Shown in pieces: positions 54,776 through 64,000 of a stretch of 64,000 bases of DNA. The first letter of the stretch is position 1. Every line of letters starts with the position of its first letter. A program made the translations under genes and the position numbers. The notes beneath the pieces are model-generated. The model did not search any database. It saw nothing but the letters and a program-made list of their open reading frames with translations, and was not told the origin of the DNA. The stretch comes from Polynucleobacter necessarius (lineage in GTDB: Bacteria; Pseudomonadota; Gammaproteobacteria; Burkholderiales; Burkholderiaceae), in NCBI RefSeq assembly GCF_900095185.1, contig NZ_LT606948.1:1103915-1167914 (forward strand), given 5' to 3'.

Positions 54776-56386
54776 GTGCACGACAAAATACTGATTCTCG
54801 ACTTTGGTTCACAAGTAACTCAACTGATTGCCAGGCGCGTACGCGATGGACGCGTGTACTCAGAAATTCATCCTTATGACTGCGATCCCGCATTTATCCG
54901 TAAGTTCATTCAGGAGCAGGGTGGCAAAGGAATTATTCTGTCTGGTGGACCTAGTTCAGTAACAGAGGAGGGTAGTCCAAGAGCGCCTCAAATTGTTTTT
55001 GAGATCGGAGTACCTGTCTTAGGTATTTGTTACGGTATGCAAACTATGGCTACCCAACTGGGTGGGGCAGTAGCTTCTGCAGAAGCTTTAGGAAAGGCGC
55101 GGGAGTTTGGGTATTCCGAAGTGCGTGCGCATGGTTATACCCATTTGCTAAAGGGTATTCAGGACTTTTCTACAAGTGAGGGGCACGATATTTTGAAGGT
55201 GTGGATGAGTCATGGCGACTCTGTAACAACGCTTCCACCTTCATTTAAGTTAATAGCCTCAACCGAGGCTTGCCCCATTGCAGGAATGGCCGATGAAGAA
55301 CGACGTTTCTATGCGTTTCAGTTTCATCCTGAGGTGACTCAGGCTCTTCAAGGCGCTGCAATCATTGAGCGCTTTGTGCATCAGATTTGTCAATGCAAGC
55401 CTGATTGGGTAATGGGCGATTACATTGCTGAAGCAGTGGAGAATATTCGTAAACAAGTTGGCAATGATGAAGTCATTCTCGGTTTATCTGGTGGAGTAGA
55501 CTCAAGTGTTGCGGCAGTCTTAATTCACCGTGCAATTGGTGACCAGTTAACTTGCGTATTTGTAGACCACGGCCTCCTGCGCTTAAATGAAGGTGATATG
55601 GTGATGGAAATGTTTGCGCGCAACTTGGGCGTAAAGGTTATTCGCGTGGACGCTAAAGATACCTTCATGGGCGAACTAGCAGGCGTTTCCGATCCCGAAG
55701 CAAAACGCAAAATTATTGGCAAAGAATTTATCAAGATTTTCCAGGCTGAATCTGGAAAAATTAAAAATGCCAAATGGCTTGCGCAAGGCACCATCTATCC
55801 AGACGTCATTGAGTCTGCAGGTAAGGGTAAGCGGGGTGGTGCACATACGATTAAGAGTCACCACAACGTTGGCGGCTTACCTGAAGATATGCATCTCAAA
55901 TTACTTGAGCCGTTGCGTGAACTCTTTAAAGATGAAGTCCGCGAACTTGGCGTTGCCTTAGGCTTGCCACGTGAAATGGTCTATCGTCATCCATTTCCTG
56001 GTCCTGGCCTTGGTGTTCGTATCTTAGGAGAAGTGAAAGCAGAGTTTGCTAGCTTACTGCAACATGCAGATGCCATCTTTATTGAAGAATTGCGCAATAT
56101 CATAGATGAGGCATCTCAAAAATCTTGGTATGACCTCACCAGTCAAGCATTTGCCATCTTTCTTCCTGTCAAATCCGTTGGGGTGATGGGAGATGGTAGA
56201 ACCTATGAGTATGTAGTAGCACTGAGAGCAGTGCAAACACAAGACTTTATGACAGCGCATTGGGCGCATCTGCCACACGAATTACTCGGGAAGGTTTCCA
56301 ATCGTATCATCAACGAAGTGCGTGGCATCAATCGAGTTGTTTACGACATCAGTGGAAAACCTCCAGCAACGATCGAGTGGGAATAA
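54776..56386 (+). CDS. guaA: GMP synthase (glutamine-hydrolysing)
   Basis: Converts XMP to GMP using glutamine. The 536-residue protein starts at GTG 54776. The class I amidotransferase domain has SGGPSSV, the nucleophile GICYGMQ (Cys85) and the FQFHPEVTQ histidine/glutamate. The ATP pyrophosphatase domain has [11 protein letters not shown] near residue 240. The C-terminal dimerisation domain ends ATIEWE, as in all GuaA proteins. Confidence 0.98.
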   Translation: MHDKILILDFGSQVTQLIARRVRDGRVYSEIHPYDCDPAFIRKFIQEQGGKGIILSGGPSSVTEEGSPRAPQIVFEIGVPVLGICYGMQTMATQLGGAVASAEALGKAREFGYSEVRAHGYTHLLKGIQDFSTSEGHDILKVWMSHGDSVTTLPPSFKLIASTEACPIAGMADEERRFYAFQFHPEVTQALQGAAIIERFVHQICQCKPDWVMGDYIAEAVENIRKQVGNDEVILGLSGGVDSSVAAVLIHRAIGDQLTCVFVDHGLLRLNEGDMVMEMFARNLGVKVIRVDAKDTFMGELAGVSDPEAKRKIIGKEFIKIFQAESGKIKNAKWLAQGTIYPDVIESAGKGKRGGAHTIKSHHNVGGLPEDMHLKLLEPLRELFKDEVRELGVALGLPREMVYRHPFPGPGLGVRILGEVKAEFASLLQHADAIFIEELRNIIDEASQKSWYDLTSQAFAIFLPVKSVGVMGDGRTYEYVVALRAVQTQDFMTAHWAHLPHELLGKVSNRIINEVRGINRVVYDISGKPPATIEWE

Positions 56387-56388
56387 GA

Positions 56389-56423
56389 AGCTATAGCTAG
56401 TTTTATAGCTCTTCTCGAGAAGA
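56389..56423. repeat. Two adjoining inverted repeats downstream of guaA
   Basis: AGCTATA (56389-56395) pairs with TATAGCT (56404-56410) around an eight-base loop, and directly after it lies a perfect 14-base palindrome centred on CTCGAG (56410-56423). There is no strong T run. The pair separates guaA from the convergent dead LysR gene and may act as a terminator. Confidence 0.4.
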
Positions 56424-56439
56424 AGACATCCCCTCTTGA

Positions 56440-57172
56440 TCATAGAGGGCTATAAATTAAATCGAGCATCTCTTTAATGCCTACTGATTTATCCATTGCT
56501 CTAGCGCTCATAGTAATCGGGGAGTAGGCATGGTGCTCATTAATTCTAGATAGACGACATCATCTCTCTTCATGCCGTGTAAGCTGGTAGGAACAATAGT
56601 TACACCTTCCCCTGCGGCAACTAGTCCGATAGAAATTTACAGCTCTCTAACTTCACTAATTTTGTTAGGGCGCACATTTCTTTCTCGAAAGCCATTCAAT
56701 ACTTGATCTGCAAAGCTCGGACGAGGATTTTTAGGGAAAACAATTAAGTTTTCATCGGCTTAACCTTTTAGGTTAATCGGCTTATTTGACTTCGAGAGCG
56801 GGTGTTCATAGGGGACGGCAGCAATTAATTTTTCTTGACGCAAAACTATTCTTCTGACATTTGCATCTTCATGACGTACACGTCCAAAACCAACATTCAA
56901 TGTTTTGTTGATATTCCCAACGCGTTGTGTCATAGCCTTGATCTCACCAGTTCTAGCCAATACCTGCTTAGCAGGCTCGTAAAAAAGTTACCGGCTTCGG
57001 TTAATTTCAGTGGCTTTGAGTTCCTAACAAAAAGAGCAACATCTAGCTTCTCTTCGAATCGTTGAATCTGCCTGCTTAAGGGTGGCTATGCAATGAATAG
57101 TTTTTCAGAAGCTCTAGTGAAATTCTTCTTCTCTGCAACAGCAACGAAATAGCGTAAATGCCTTAATTCCAT
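56440..57172 (-). pseudogene. LysR-type regulator (CatM/BenM/CatR-like), broken
   Basis: From ATG 57172 the text MELRHLRYFVAVAEKKNFTRASEKLFIA is the canonical winged-helix start, followed by a stop where homologues have Q before PPLSRQIQRFEEKLDVALF. A shift comes at about 56985 and further stops at about 56760 and 56641. The effector domain is still legible (VRHEDANVRRIVLR, ADENLIVFPKNPRPSFADQVL, LVAAGEGVTIVPTSL), ending IYSPL at 56440. It is divergent from catB, as regulators of catechol degradation are, with a matching operator in between. Confidence 0.88.
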
Positions 57173-57176
57173 ATAT

Positions 57177-57213
57177 ATACCTTTTAAGTATCAAAAGGAT
57201 ACCAAAACAGTCT
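57177..57213 (+). promoter_or_regulatory. LysR-type operator of CatM/BenM form
   Basis: ATAC (57177-57180), seven bases, GTAT (57188-57191) is an exact ATAC-N7-GTAT site, the consensus of CatM and BenM. A second, imperfect copy follows at 57199-57213 (ATAC-N7-GTCT). It starts 5 bases before the regulator's start codon and lies 60-96 bases before catB, the expected place for a divergent operator. Confidence 0.65.
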
Positions 57214-57272
57214 TGGACGTGTCAAAAAGACATCTTTAGAGTTCATTTATCGCAACACTATACGAAATAGAT

Positions 57273-57905
57273 ATGATTAACTCAGTAGAAACCTTCATTG
57301 TAGATGTCCCCACAAGCTTTCTGTGGTCACAATGAACGCTCAGGCCCTCGTTTTAGTGCGGATTAGATGCGCAGATGGGGTTGAGGGCTGGGGAGAGGCC
57401 ACTACGATTGGCGGCTTGAATTACGGCGAAGAGAGTCCAGAAAGTATCAAAACCAATATTGAGACTTATATGGCCCCGTTGGTTGGTAGTTGGGATGAAA
57501 GCCGATCAAGTTGCCAAGGTGATGTACAAACTGCGCAACACAATTCAAGGGAATCGATTTGCGAAGTGCGCAATTGAGACTGCCTTGTTTGATACTCAAG
57601 GTAAGCGCCTTGGTGTTCCTGTGAGTGAGTTGCTCGGCGGTCGTGTTCGTGATGAGTTACCAGGTGCTTGGACTCTAGCTAGCGGCGACACGAAAAAAGA
57701 TATTGCTGAGGCAGAGAAGATGATCTCACTCCGCAGACATAACATTTGTAAGCTAAAGATTGGCTTACGCTCTGTTGAGGCTGATGTTGAATATGTTCTA
57801 GCAATCAAGCGCGCATTGGGTTCTGTTAGTGTCCGTGTAGATGTTAATCAAGCGTGGAGTGAGCTGAATGCCGTTAAAGGTATTGCAGCATTGCAAGCAG
57901 GTGGA
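57273..57905 (+). pseudogene. catB: Muconate cycloisomerase CatB, broken and truncated
   Basis: CatB converts cis,cis-muconate to muconolactone in catechol degradation. The start MINSVETFIVDVPT is intact, followed by a small deletion and frameshift to MNAQALVLVRIRCADGVEGWGEATTIGG. A second shift lies near 57485, before ADQVAKVMYKLRNTIQGN and RFAKCAIETALFDTQGK. Reading continues through KLKIGLRSVEAD and VRVDVNQAWSE (metal ligand Asp) to about GIAALQ and then ends abruptly. The remaining third and the expected catC are gone, replaced by catA sequence. The exact 3' border is uncertain by about 30 bases. Confidence 0.88.
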
Positions 57906-58360
57906 ACCGAATTTTGGAAAGGTTTGGAATCTTTCTCAGAAGCTCTGGCGCTCCAGAGTCTAAAGGATTTGCCCGTATGGATGATGGCACAGAAGTAGAT
58001 AAGGCAGAGACGCTGTTTATGCAAGGTGCTGTTTACGGTGCTGATGGCAAGCCATTGCCAAATGCCAAGGTGGAGATGTGGCATGCAAACACATTGTGTG
58101 GGTGGCTACTCCTTCTTTGATAAGACTCAGTCTCCTTACAATTTGCGCCGCACTATCTTCACGGATGAAGATGGCCGTTATGCCATGCACAGCATCATGC
58201 CAAATGGTTATGGCTGTCCACTAGATGGATCTACTCAAGCCTTATTAGATTTGTTAGGTCGTCATGATCAGCGTCCAGCACATGTTCATGACTTTGTGAC
58301 TGCCCCTGGCCATAGAAAGTTAACCGCTCAGATCAATATAGATGGTGATTTGAAGATATA
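57906..58360 (+). pseudogene. catA: Catechol 1,2-dioxygenase CatA, 5'-deleted fragment
   Basis: Intradiol ring-cleavage enzyme. The N-terminal half is missing. The text resumes at SGAPESKGFARMDDGTEVDKAETLFMQG and KPLPNAKVEMWHANTL, then shifts one frame near 58098 to YSFFDKTQSPYNLRRTIFTDEDGRYAMHSIMPNGYG and RPAHVHDFVTAPGHRKLTAQI. The Tyr/His iron-ligand regions are still readable. It stops matching after NIDGD, where livK-like sequence begins. It is fused to catB on its left. Confidence 0.88.
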
Positions 58361-58521
58361 ATGTTGAAAGCAAAAATTGATAGTCCACACGGTACTTTTA
58401 CAGTTTCAAAATCCCATAATCCAATCCAAGATACCTACGTGAAGGTATTGGTAAGGAGAATAAATGCAAGTCTGTTGCATCTAAGTCTTTGGCAGATCCT
58501 GCGCGCGGTTGCAATCTCTAA
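58361..58521 (+). pseudogene. C-terminal remnant of a branched-chain amino-acid binding protein (LivK-like)
   Basis: The short reading LKAKIDSPHGTFTVSKSHNPIQDTYVKV, then in another frame ENKCKSVASKSLADPARGCNL and a stop at 58521, matches the usual end of periplasmic ABC substrate-binding proteins of this family (the DSPRGxFTMSKAHNPxQDxY block and ADPARGC tail). Everything upstream was removed by the deletion that joined it to catA. The livH remnant follows, which supports the identity. Confidence 0.7.
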
Positions 58522-58551
58522 TCAGAGCTCTATGTACCATGGGAAATCTAT

Positions 58552-59429
58552 ATAGATTATGCGACATTTTTGATACAGTCGCCAAATCCTATTCAGGATG
58601 GATTGCTTCTATTTCTAGTAGCTTCAGGCTTGAGCCTCATTTTTGGAATCATAGGGGTTATCAATTTAGCTTTTATATGATCAATCGGCGCCTATCTGGC
58701 TTTTGGATTAGCTCCTATCGTTGGTGATATATTTGGTGGCGGCTTCATAGCGATTTTGGTGTTTGGAGTCATTACCTTTGCAGTGCTTGGATATCTATTA
58801 GAGTGGGCATTTTTTAGTTACCTATACACGAGAGATCATCTGCAGCAGGTGATGATGACATATGGACTGATTTTGGTATTCGAAGAATGCCGAAGCTTAC
58901 TCGTTGGCGATGATGTTCATGGTGTAAAACCTCCGGCATGGCTTGAGGGAAGCATCCCATTGACGGATGTCAATGTTTATCCCACTTATAGATTATTCAT
59001 CTGGTTGGCGTGTATTGCTCTCGCCATTGGAATGTATCTCGTATTCACCAAAACAAAGCTGGGGATGATGATCAGGGCTGGAAGTGTTAATCGTGAGATG
59101 ACACAGTTGATCGGCATCAATATTAAATTCTTATACAGGGTAGTTTTCGCTGCAAGAGTTGCTATTGCAGCATTTTCTGGCATGAAGGCGGCGCCTGTTT
59201 CCTCAGTTTATCCAGGCATGGGGCAGGCATTTTGATTATTTGCTTTCTAGTTGTTGTGATTGCCGGTATTGGTTCAATCCAAGGCGCATTTGTAGCGTCA
59301 CTTCTCATTGGTTTTGTGGATACTGTCGGAAAGGTCGTCTTACCGCAAGCTGCTGGGGTATTGGTCTACGTCTTAATGACTATCATTTTGCTTTGGAAAC
59401 CAAATGGATTATTTAAGGCTGAAACATGA
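58552..59429 (+). pseudogene. livH: Branched-chain amino-acid ABC permease LivH, broken
   Basis: The text DYATFLIQS, LLLFLVASGLSLIFGIIGVINLAF is the LivH N-terminus, but no in-frame ATG precedes it (ATA stands at 58552). Stops and shifts follow near 58680. The middle is open from 58756 (MVFGVITFAVLGYLLEWAF) to GMGQAF at 59235, then the frame changes to VVVIAGIGSIQGAFVASLLIG, ending KPNGLFKAET at 59429. Eight or so membrane spans are still recognisable. Its end overlaps the livM start (ATGA). Confidence 0.88.
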
Positions 59430-60434
59430 AAAATAAATCCTTATACTTTTATATCCCATTTTTTGCATTACTTGTAGTCATGCCTTGTGTGGGAAATGAC
59501 TATAGGAATGATTGAGTGGTTACAACCATTATTTTTTATATTTGCTTTAAGTCTTGAGTTGCGGGTAGGAACAACAGGATTGGTCTGTTTTGGCCAAGCA
59601 GCCTTTTTTAGGGTTGGTGCTTACGTCACCGTCCTATTGACAGCTCAATTTTCAGATCCATCTCTTGGATTCCTGGTAATGGCCTCAGTTACATCAGCGG
59701 CTGTTTTGGCATTATTTGTTGGAGCACTTTCTAAGAACTAAAGGGGTTTATTTCATTATGGTGACCCTAGCCTTTGCGCAAATGGTGTACTACGTCATTC
59801 ATGACACCCCTTGAGGTGGCGGAACCGATGGTATTTATCTTTCATCGAAACCGACGATCTTTGCTGATTATGGATTAGGAAATGCAACTGTATTCTATTT
59901 TTTTACAGTGGCAAGTTTACTATTAGTATTAATTTTTCTCGGCATTCTATTGCGCTCCAGATTTGGTCACGCGTTAGTGGGTATAAGAATTAATGAAAAT
60001 AGAATGAGTACTGCAGGATACGAAACTTACTTTTATCAAGTAGCTGTCTTTGTTATCTCAGGCGGAATTGCGCGCCGAACTGGATTTTTATACGCCATTA
60101 AAGATGGCTATGTAAATCCAGAGTTACTTAGTTGGCATCAGTCCGGAACGGTTTTAATCATGATCATTCTGGGTGGTCTTGGTTATTTGCGTGGCGCTAT
60201 CATTGGTGCCTTTGCATTTGCCCTTTTAGAGGAAATATTCCGTTCCGAAGCGCTTTTTGGAGCCTTTTATAAGCATTGGCATTTTTAGGCCTTGGGTTAT
60301 TAGCAATCATCCTTTGTGTTGCATTACTTCCCAATGGTCTGATTAGTTTGCCATCTCAATGGCGTATCCGTTTAATGGGAGGTCTTGGATCTGCTGTAGT
60401 GAAAGAAGAGACCACTAATGGAGCTCAATCATGA
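59426..60434 (+). pseudogene. livM: Branched-chain amino-acid ABC permease LivM, broken
   Basis: Starts MKNKSLYFYIPFFALLVVMP, shifts near 59490 to SLELRVGTTGLVCFGQAAFFRVGAYV, breaks again near 59740 before the conserved MVTLAFAQMVYYVIHDTP and a TGA in place of Trp/Gly before GGTDGI. The stretch 59908-60288 (GHALVGIRINENRM, IILGGLGYLRGAIIGAFAFALLEE) is open but shifted at its end. It ends GAQS at 60434, overlapping livG (ATGA). Confidence 0.88.
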
Positions 60435-60737
60435 TAAATAGCACGAATTCTTCAGAGGTATTACTGCGCGCAACTAACCTGGTTCGTCAGTGGGGTGGTT
60501 TAGTGGCGGTAAAGAAGGTTGAAATTGAGTTGAAACGCGGAGAGATCCATGCAGTTATTTGGTACCAATGGCGCTGGAAAATCGACTCTCATCAATTTGC
60601 TTTCGGGTGAAATATCCGTCAGTAGTGGTGATATTGAAATATTAGGCAAGCAAGTAAGCAGTTGGTCGCAGCCAAGGCTGGCCAAAAAAGGGATTGGTAG
60701 AAGCTATCAAAGAAACACCATTTTTCCAGAGCTATCT
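60431..60737 (+). pseudogene. livG: Branched-chain amino-acid ABC ATPase LivG, 5' fragment
   Basis: Starts MINSTNSSEVLLRATNLVRQWGGLVAVKKVEIELKRGEIHAVI, then an extra T at 60558-60560 shifts the frame inside the Walker A loop. The continuation GTNGAGKSTLINLLSGEI, then IGRSYQRNTIFPELSV, is in the next frame. It ends abruptly about residue 100, where DUF455 sequence takes over, so the signature and Walker B motifs and the whole livF gene are missing. Confidence 0.88.
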
Positions 60738-61000
60738 GTATGCGGGATCGTTTCAAGCAAATCAAAGAGACTAGAGCTGTTGAGATTCTGGAAATTATTC
60801 TCAATGATGAAGGCGGTCATGTACTCATTGGCAATCGCTGGTTTAATTATTTATGTGCCAAGAAGCAAGTGTTTCCTATTGCTGCTTATAGAGAGTTAGC
60901 TGCTAAATACCGTGCGCCAATTTTAAAAGGTCCATTTAATATAGAGGCACGCAAGCAAGCAGGCTTTACAGCTGAAAAGTTAAATCTTTTAGGGGCGTAA
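60738..61000 (+). pseudogene. C-terminal remnant of a DUF455 ferritin-like protein
   Basis: An 86-residue open piece, MRDRFKQIKETRAVEILEIILNDEGGHVLIGNRWFNYLCAKK and on to EARKQAGFTAEKLNLLGA. The EILxxILxDExGHVxIGNRWF block and the RAPxLxGPFNxEARKxAGF tail are those of DUF455 (COG2833) proteins, whose full length is near 270. The first two thirds are missing; the deletion joins it to livG. Confidence 0.75.
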
Positions 61001-61053
61001 ATAAAGATATTAAATATCCTTTTGCTATGCCCTCAACTTTATCGGGAAAAACT

Positions 61054-61262
61054 ATGAAATTATCTCTGTCGCACTAGCGACGGTTGCTTGTGGTGGTCTT
61101 TTTTATGAACACGGCACCCCAGTGGCTCAGCCAATTCCTTTGCCAACCATTCGCGGTCCACAAGTTGGTCAATAATGGACATATGTGAAGAAGGATGTAT
61201 TTGATGGCAAGATCTTAGAGGTGGTCAATGAACGGGTTGCAAGTATTGGTTCATCGATTGTG
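61054..61262 (+). pseudogene. Small lipoprotein, broken
   Basis: An ATG at 61054 leads into a frame that stops at once. Shifted by one, the text IISVALATVACGGLFYEHG has a lipobox-like ATVAC, then PVAQPIPLPTIRGPQVGQ, a TAA in place of Gln/Glu, and WTYVKKDVFDGKILEVVNERVASIGSSIVIE. It then runs into queE sequence. No named family recognised. The first 50 bases after DUF455 (61001-61053) show nothing. Confidence 0.6.
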
Positions 61263-61626
61263 ATTGAACGTTCTACAACAGATTGATGAATTAATTGACG
61301 CTCTCCATCAAAAAGGTTTTGAGGTTGCGATAGAAACAAATGGTACCATTAAAGTTCCTAAGGCTGACTCTGATTTAATTGTTCTTCAGGCAGAAGAATT
61401 AAAGTTAGTCATTCCGCAAGTTCAGAATTCGGAATTAGAAAAGCTGATGGCTCGTTTTGAGAAGATGGATTACCGAAATCGTTTCTTACAGCTGAGGGCT
61501 GGACTCAATCTCAAAACAAATACTGAATTAGCAGTTCATTTGTGCCAAATGAGGCCGCTATGGAGATTAAGCTTGCAGTCCCATAAATTATTCGTTAATT
61601 TCGTGAACTCTAAGCATATTAAGTGA
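61263..61626 (+). pseudogene. queE: 7-Carboxy-7-deazaguanine synthase QueE, fragment
   Basis: Radical-SAM enzyme of queuosine precursor synthesis. Only the C-terminal part is left: NVLQQIDELIDALHQKGFEVAIETNGTIKVPKADSDLIV, ELKLVIPQ, and ELAVHLCQMRPLWRLSLQSHKL. The radical-SAM CxxxCxxC site of the N-terminal half is absent. Small internal deletions occur, since the text between ETNGT and PKADSDL is shorter than in relatives. The stretch is open but cannot be functional. Confidence 0.82.
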
Positions 61627-61634
61627 AACGCCTA

Positions 61635-62100
61635 ATGATCAATAAACAACCCGCTATTTCTATTACACGTCGACTTGAATTTGACTCCGGACACCATATT
61701 CCAAATCATGATGGTCAATGTCGTCATCTGCATGGACATTGCTATGCTATTGAGGTGATGCTTTACTGGGGAGGTGGCTGATCACTCTGGTAAGGCCGAT
61801 GATGGCATGGTATTGGACTTTGGAGATATTAAGCGCTTAACCAACCAGTACGTTGGTGATCGTTGGGATCATGCATTTTTAGTAGCTAAAGAGGATGAGG
61901 GTTTGGTGACTTGCTTGGCTAGCCTCCCTAACAATAAGGCTGTGATTATGGAACATGCGCCCACTGTAGAAAATCTAGCTAATGCTGCTTTTGCTATATT
62001 GCAGCCAGTTTTTAGTAAAGCTTTTGGCGGTCGCCTGGAGTTGTCCTCGATTCGCCTATACGAATCGCCTAATTGTTGGGCTGATGTTCATTCAGCATAA
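61635..62100 (+). pseudogene. queD: 6-Carboxytetrahydropterin synthase QueD, single frameshift
   Basis: Second step of the preQ0/queuosine pathway. From ATG 61635 the text RRLEFDSGHHIPNHDGQCRHLHGHCYAIEVML contains the zinc-binding His residues. One extra T at 61762-61764 shifts the frame. The rest, TGEVADHSGKADDGMVLDFGDIKRL to the stop at 62100, is perfect, including the catalytic MEHAPTVENLA and LYESPNCWADV. It is one base from functional, which points to recent loss. It abuts tadA. Confidence 0.9.
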
Positions 62101-63506
<1,406 letters not shown>

Positions 63507-63507
63507 C

Positions 63508-64000
63508 TTATATAGACCGTTCTCGATAAAGCACCGCCTTTTGAGATTCGCTCCTACGCGCCTATGCTTTTCGCAGAAGTACAAGTTGAAGGCGATCTAG
63601 ATGATGCATCTAGTCAAGGCTTTCGTCTAATTCAAATCAGCGAAAAGATCGCAATGACCGCACCAGTAATTGTTGTTGATCAAAGCTTAAAAAGTTCAAA
63701 AATTGCAATGACTGTTCCCGGTGGGATTGAACCTAATGCTGGCAAATAGACCGTATCATTTGTGATGCCTGCCGAATATACGATGGAATGAATACCTAAG
63801 CCAATCAATCCACTTGTACGACTTCGTCAAATTTCTATAGCGAAGAAAAAGTAGCTGAAAAAACATTGGAGCTAGAGCAGTGGATGAAAACTCGTCAGCT
63901 CCAGAGCGCAGGAGCGCCGAATTTTGCACGCTATAATCTATCTTGGATATTACCCTTTATGCCTCGAAATGAGGTGATGATTAATTTGCGCGATTCATTC
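63508..64000 (+). pseudogene. SOUL heme-binding family protein, broken and continuing past the window
   Basis: Recognisable by LDKAPPFEIRSYAPMLFAEVQVEGDLDDASSQGFRLI and the repeated SEKIAMTAPV / SKIAMTVPG motifs, with stops at about 63750 and 63789 interrupting VSFVMPAEYTME and PKPINPLVRLRQIS. The C-terminal block TLELEQWMKTRQLQSAGAPNFARYN, ILPFMPRNEVMINL is in another frame. The N-terminal signal is missing, and part of the middle (about 60 residues) appears deleted. The 3' end may lie outside the window. Confidence 0.82.

Noticed and set aside
60740..61000. 86-codon open frame taken as an intact small gene
   Set aside because: Its sequence is the C-terminal third of a DUF455 protein fused by deletion to livG, so it is listed as a remnant rather than a gene.

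Overview
The window looks like a betaproteobacterial chromosome, most likely Polynucleobacter (Burkholderiaceae). This rests on gene content and order: rpfE-like/recJ, lolC-lolD-tatD-comEC, smc-zipA-ligA, and the run rpsB-tsf-pyrH-frr-uppS-cdsA-dxr-rseP-bamA-ompH-lpxD-fabZ-lpxA-lpxB-rnhB. Long housekeeping genes (smc, bamA, ppsA, ligA, kup) read cleanly end to end, but about one gene in three elsewhere is broken by stops, frameshifts or deletions. That pattern points to a genome in active reduction, as in the Euplotes endosymbiont Polynucleobacter necessarius. The genus call is an inference from recognition, not from a database search.

Layout. 1-6.6 kb: recJ (truncated by the window edge) and an RpfE-like gene on the minus strand; lolC-lolD on the plus strand, followed by the ruins of tatD and comEC; a glycine-zipper lipoprotein. 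6.6-20.5 kb: initiator tRNA-Met with its own promoter, kup, a secreted coiled-coil protein, radA, then prmB, dapE and dapD on the minus strand, and smc-zipA-ligA, all intact. 20.7-26.2 kb: four consecutive pseudogenes (wecB-like, nfrB, nfrA, a DUF4434-like protein) that match the c-di-GMP-dependent NGR/Nfr surface polysaccharide pathway. 26.2-28.3 kb: broken glnD. 28.3-43.6 kb: map and the translation/envelope super-operon, all intact, though RseP appears to lack its second PDZ domain. 43.6-47.8 kb: a TrmH-type methyltransferase pseudogene, ppsR and ppsA. 47.8-51.9 kb: an Anbu proteasome-like operon in which the protease is open but the transglutaminase-like, alpha-E and ATP-grasp partners are all broken. 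52-56.4 kb: smpB, ratA, ratB, guaB, guaA, intact. 56.4-64 kb: a graveyard in which only tadA survives. It holds a LysR regulator, catB, catA, the end of a livK-like binding protein, livH, livM, livG, a DUF455 gene, a lipoprotein, queE, queD, ldcA and a SOUL-family gene; several are joined end to end by deletions.

How the genes work together. The surviving set covers translation, tRNA charging and editing, lipid A and outer-membrane biogenesis, isoprenoid and phospholipid precursors, lysine/peptidoglycan precursors, GMP synthesis, DNA repair and chromosome segregation, and gluconeogenic carbon flow (ppsA and its regulator). What has been lost is environmental: DNA uptake (comEC), exopolysaccharide, PII nitrogen signalling (glnD), aromatic degradation (cat), branched-chain amino acid uptake (liv), queuosine synthesis (queE/queD) and peptidoglycan recycling (ldcA).

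Regulatory features that can be read include the tRNA-fMet promoter, a promoter and palindrome ahead of pyrH, a structured rpsB leader, strong terminators after tsf and ppsA, and a CatM/BenM-like operator that outlived both its regulator and its target genes. No CRISPR array, insertion sequence, prophage or rRNA gene was seen.
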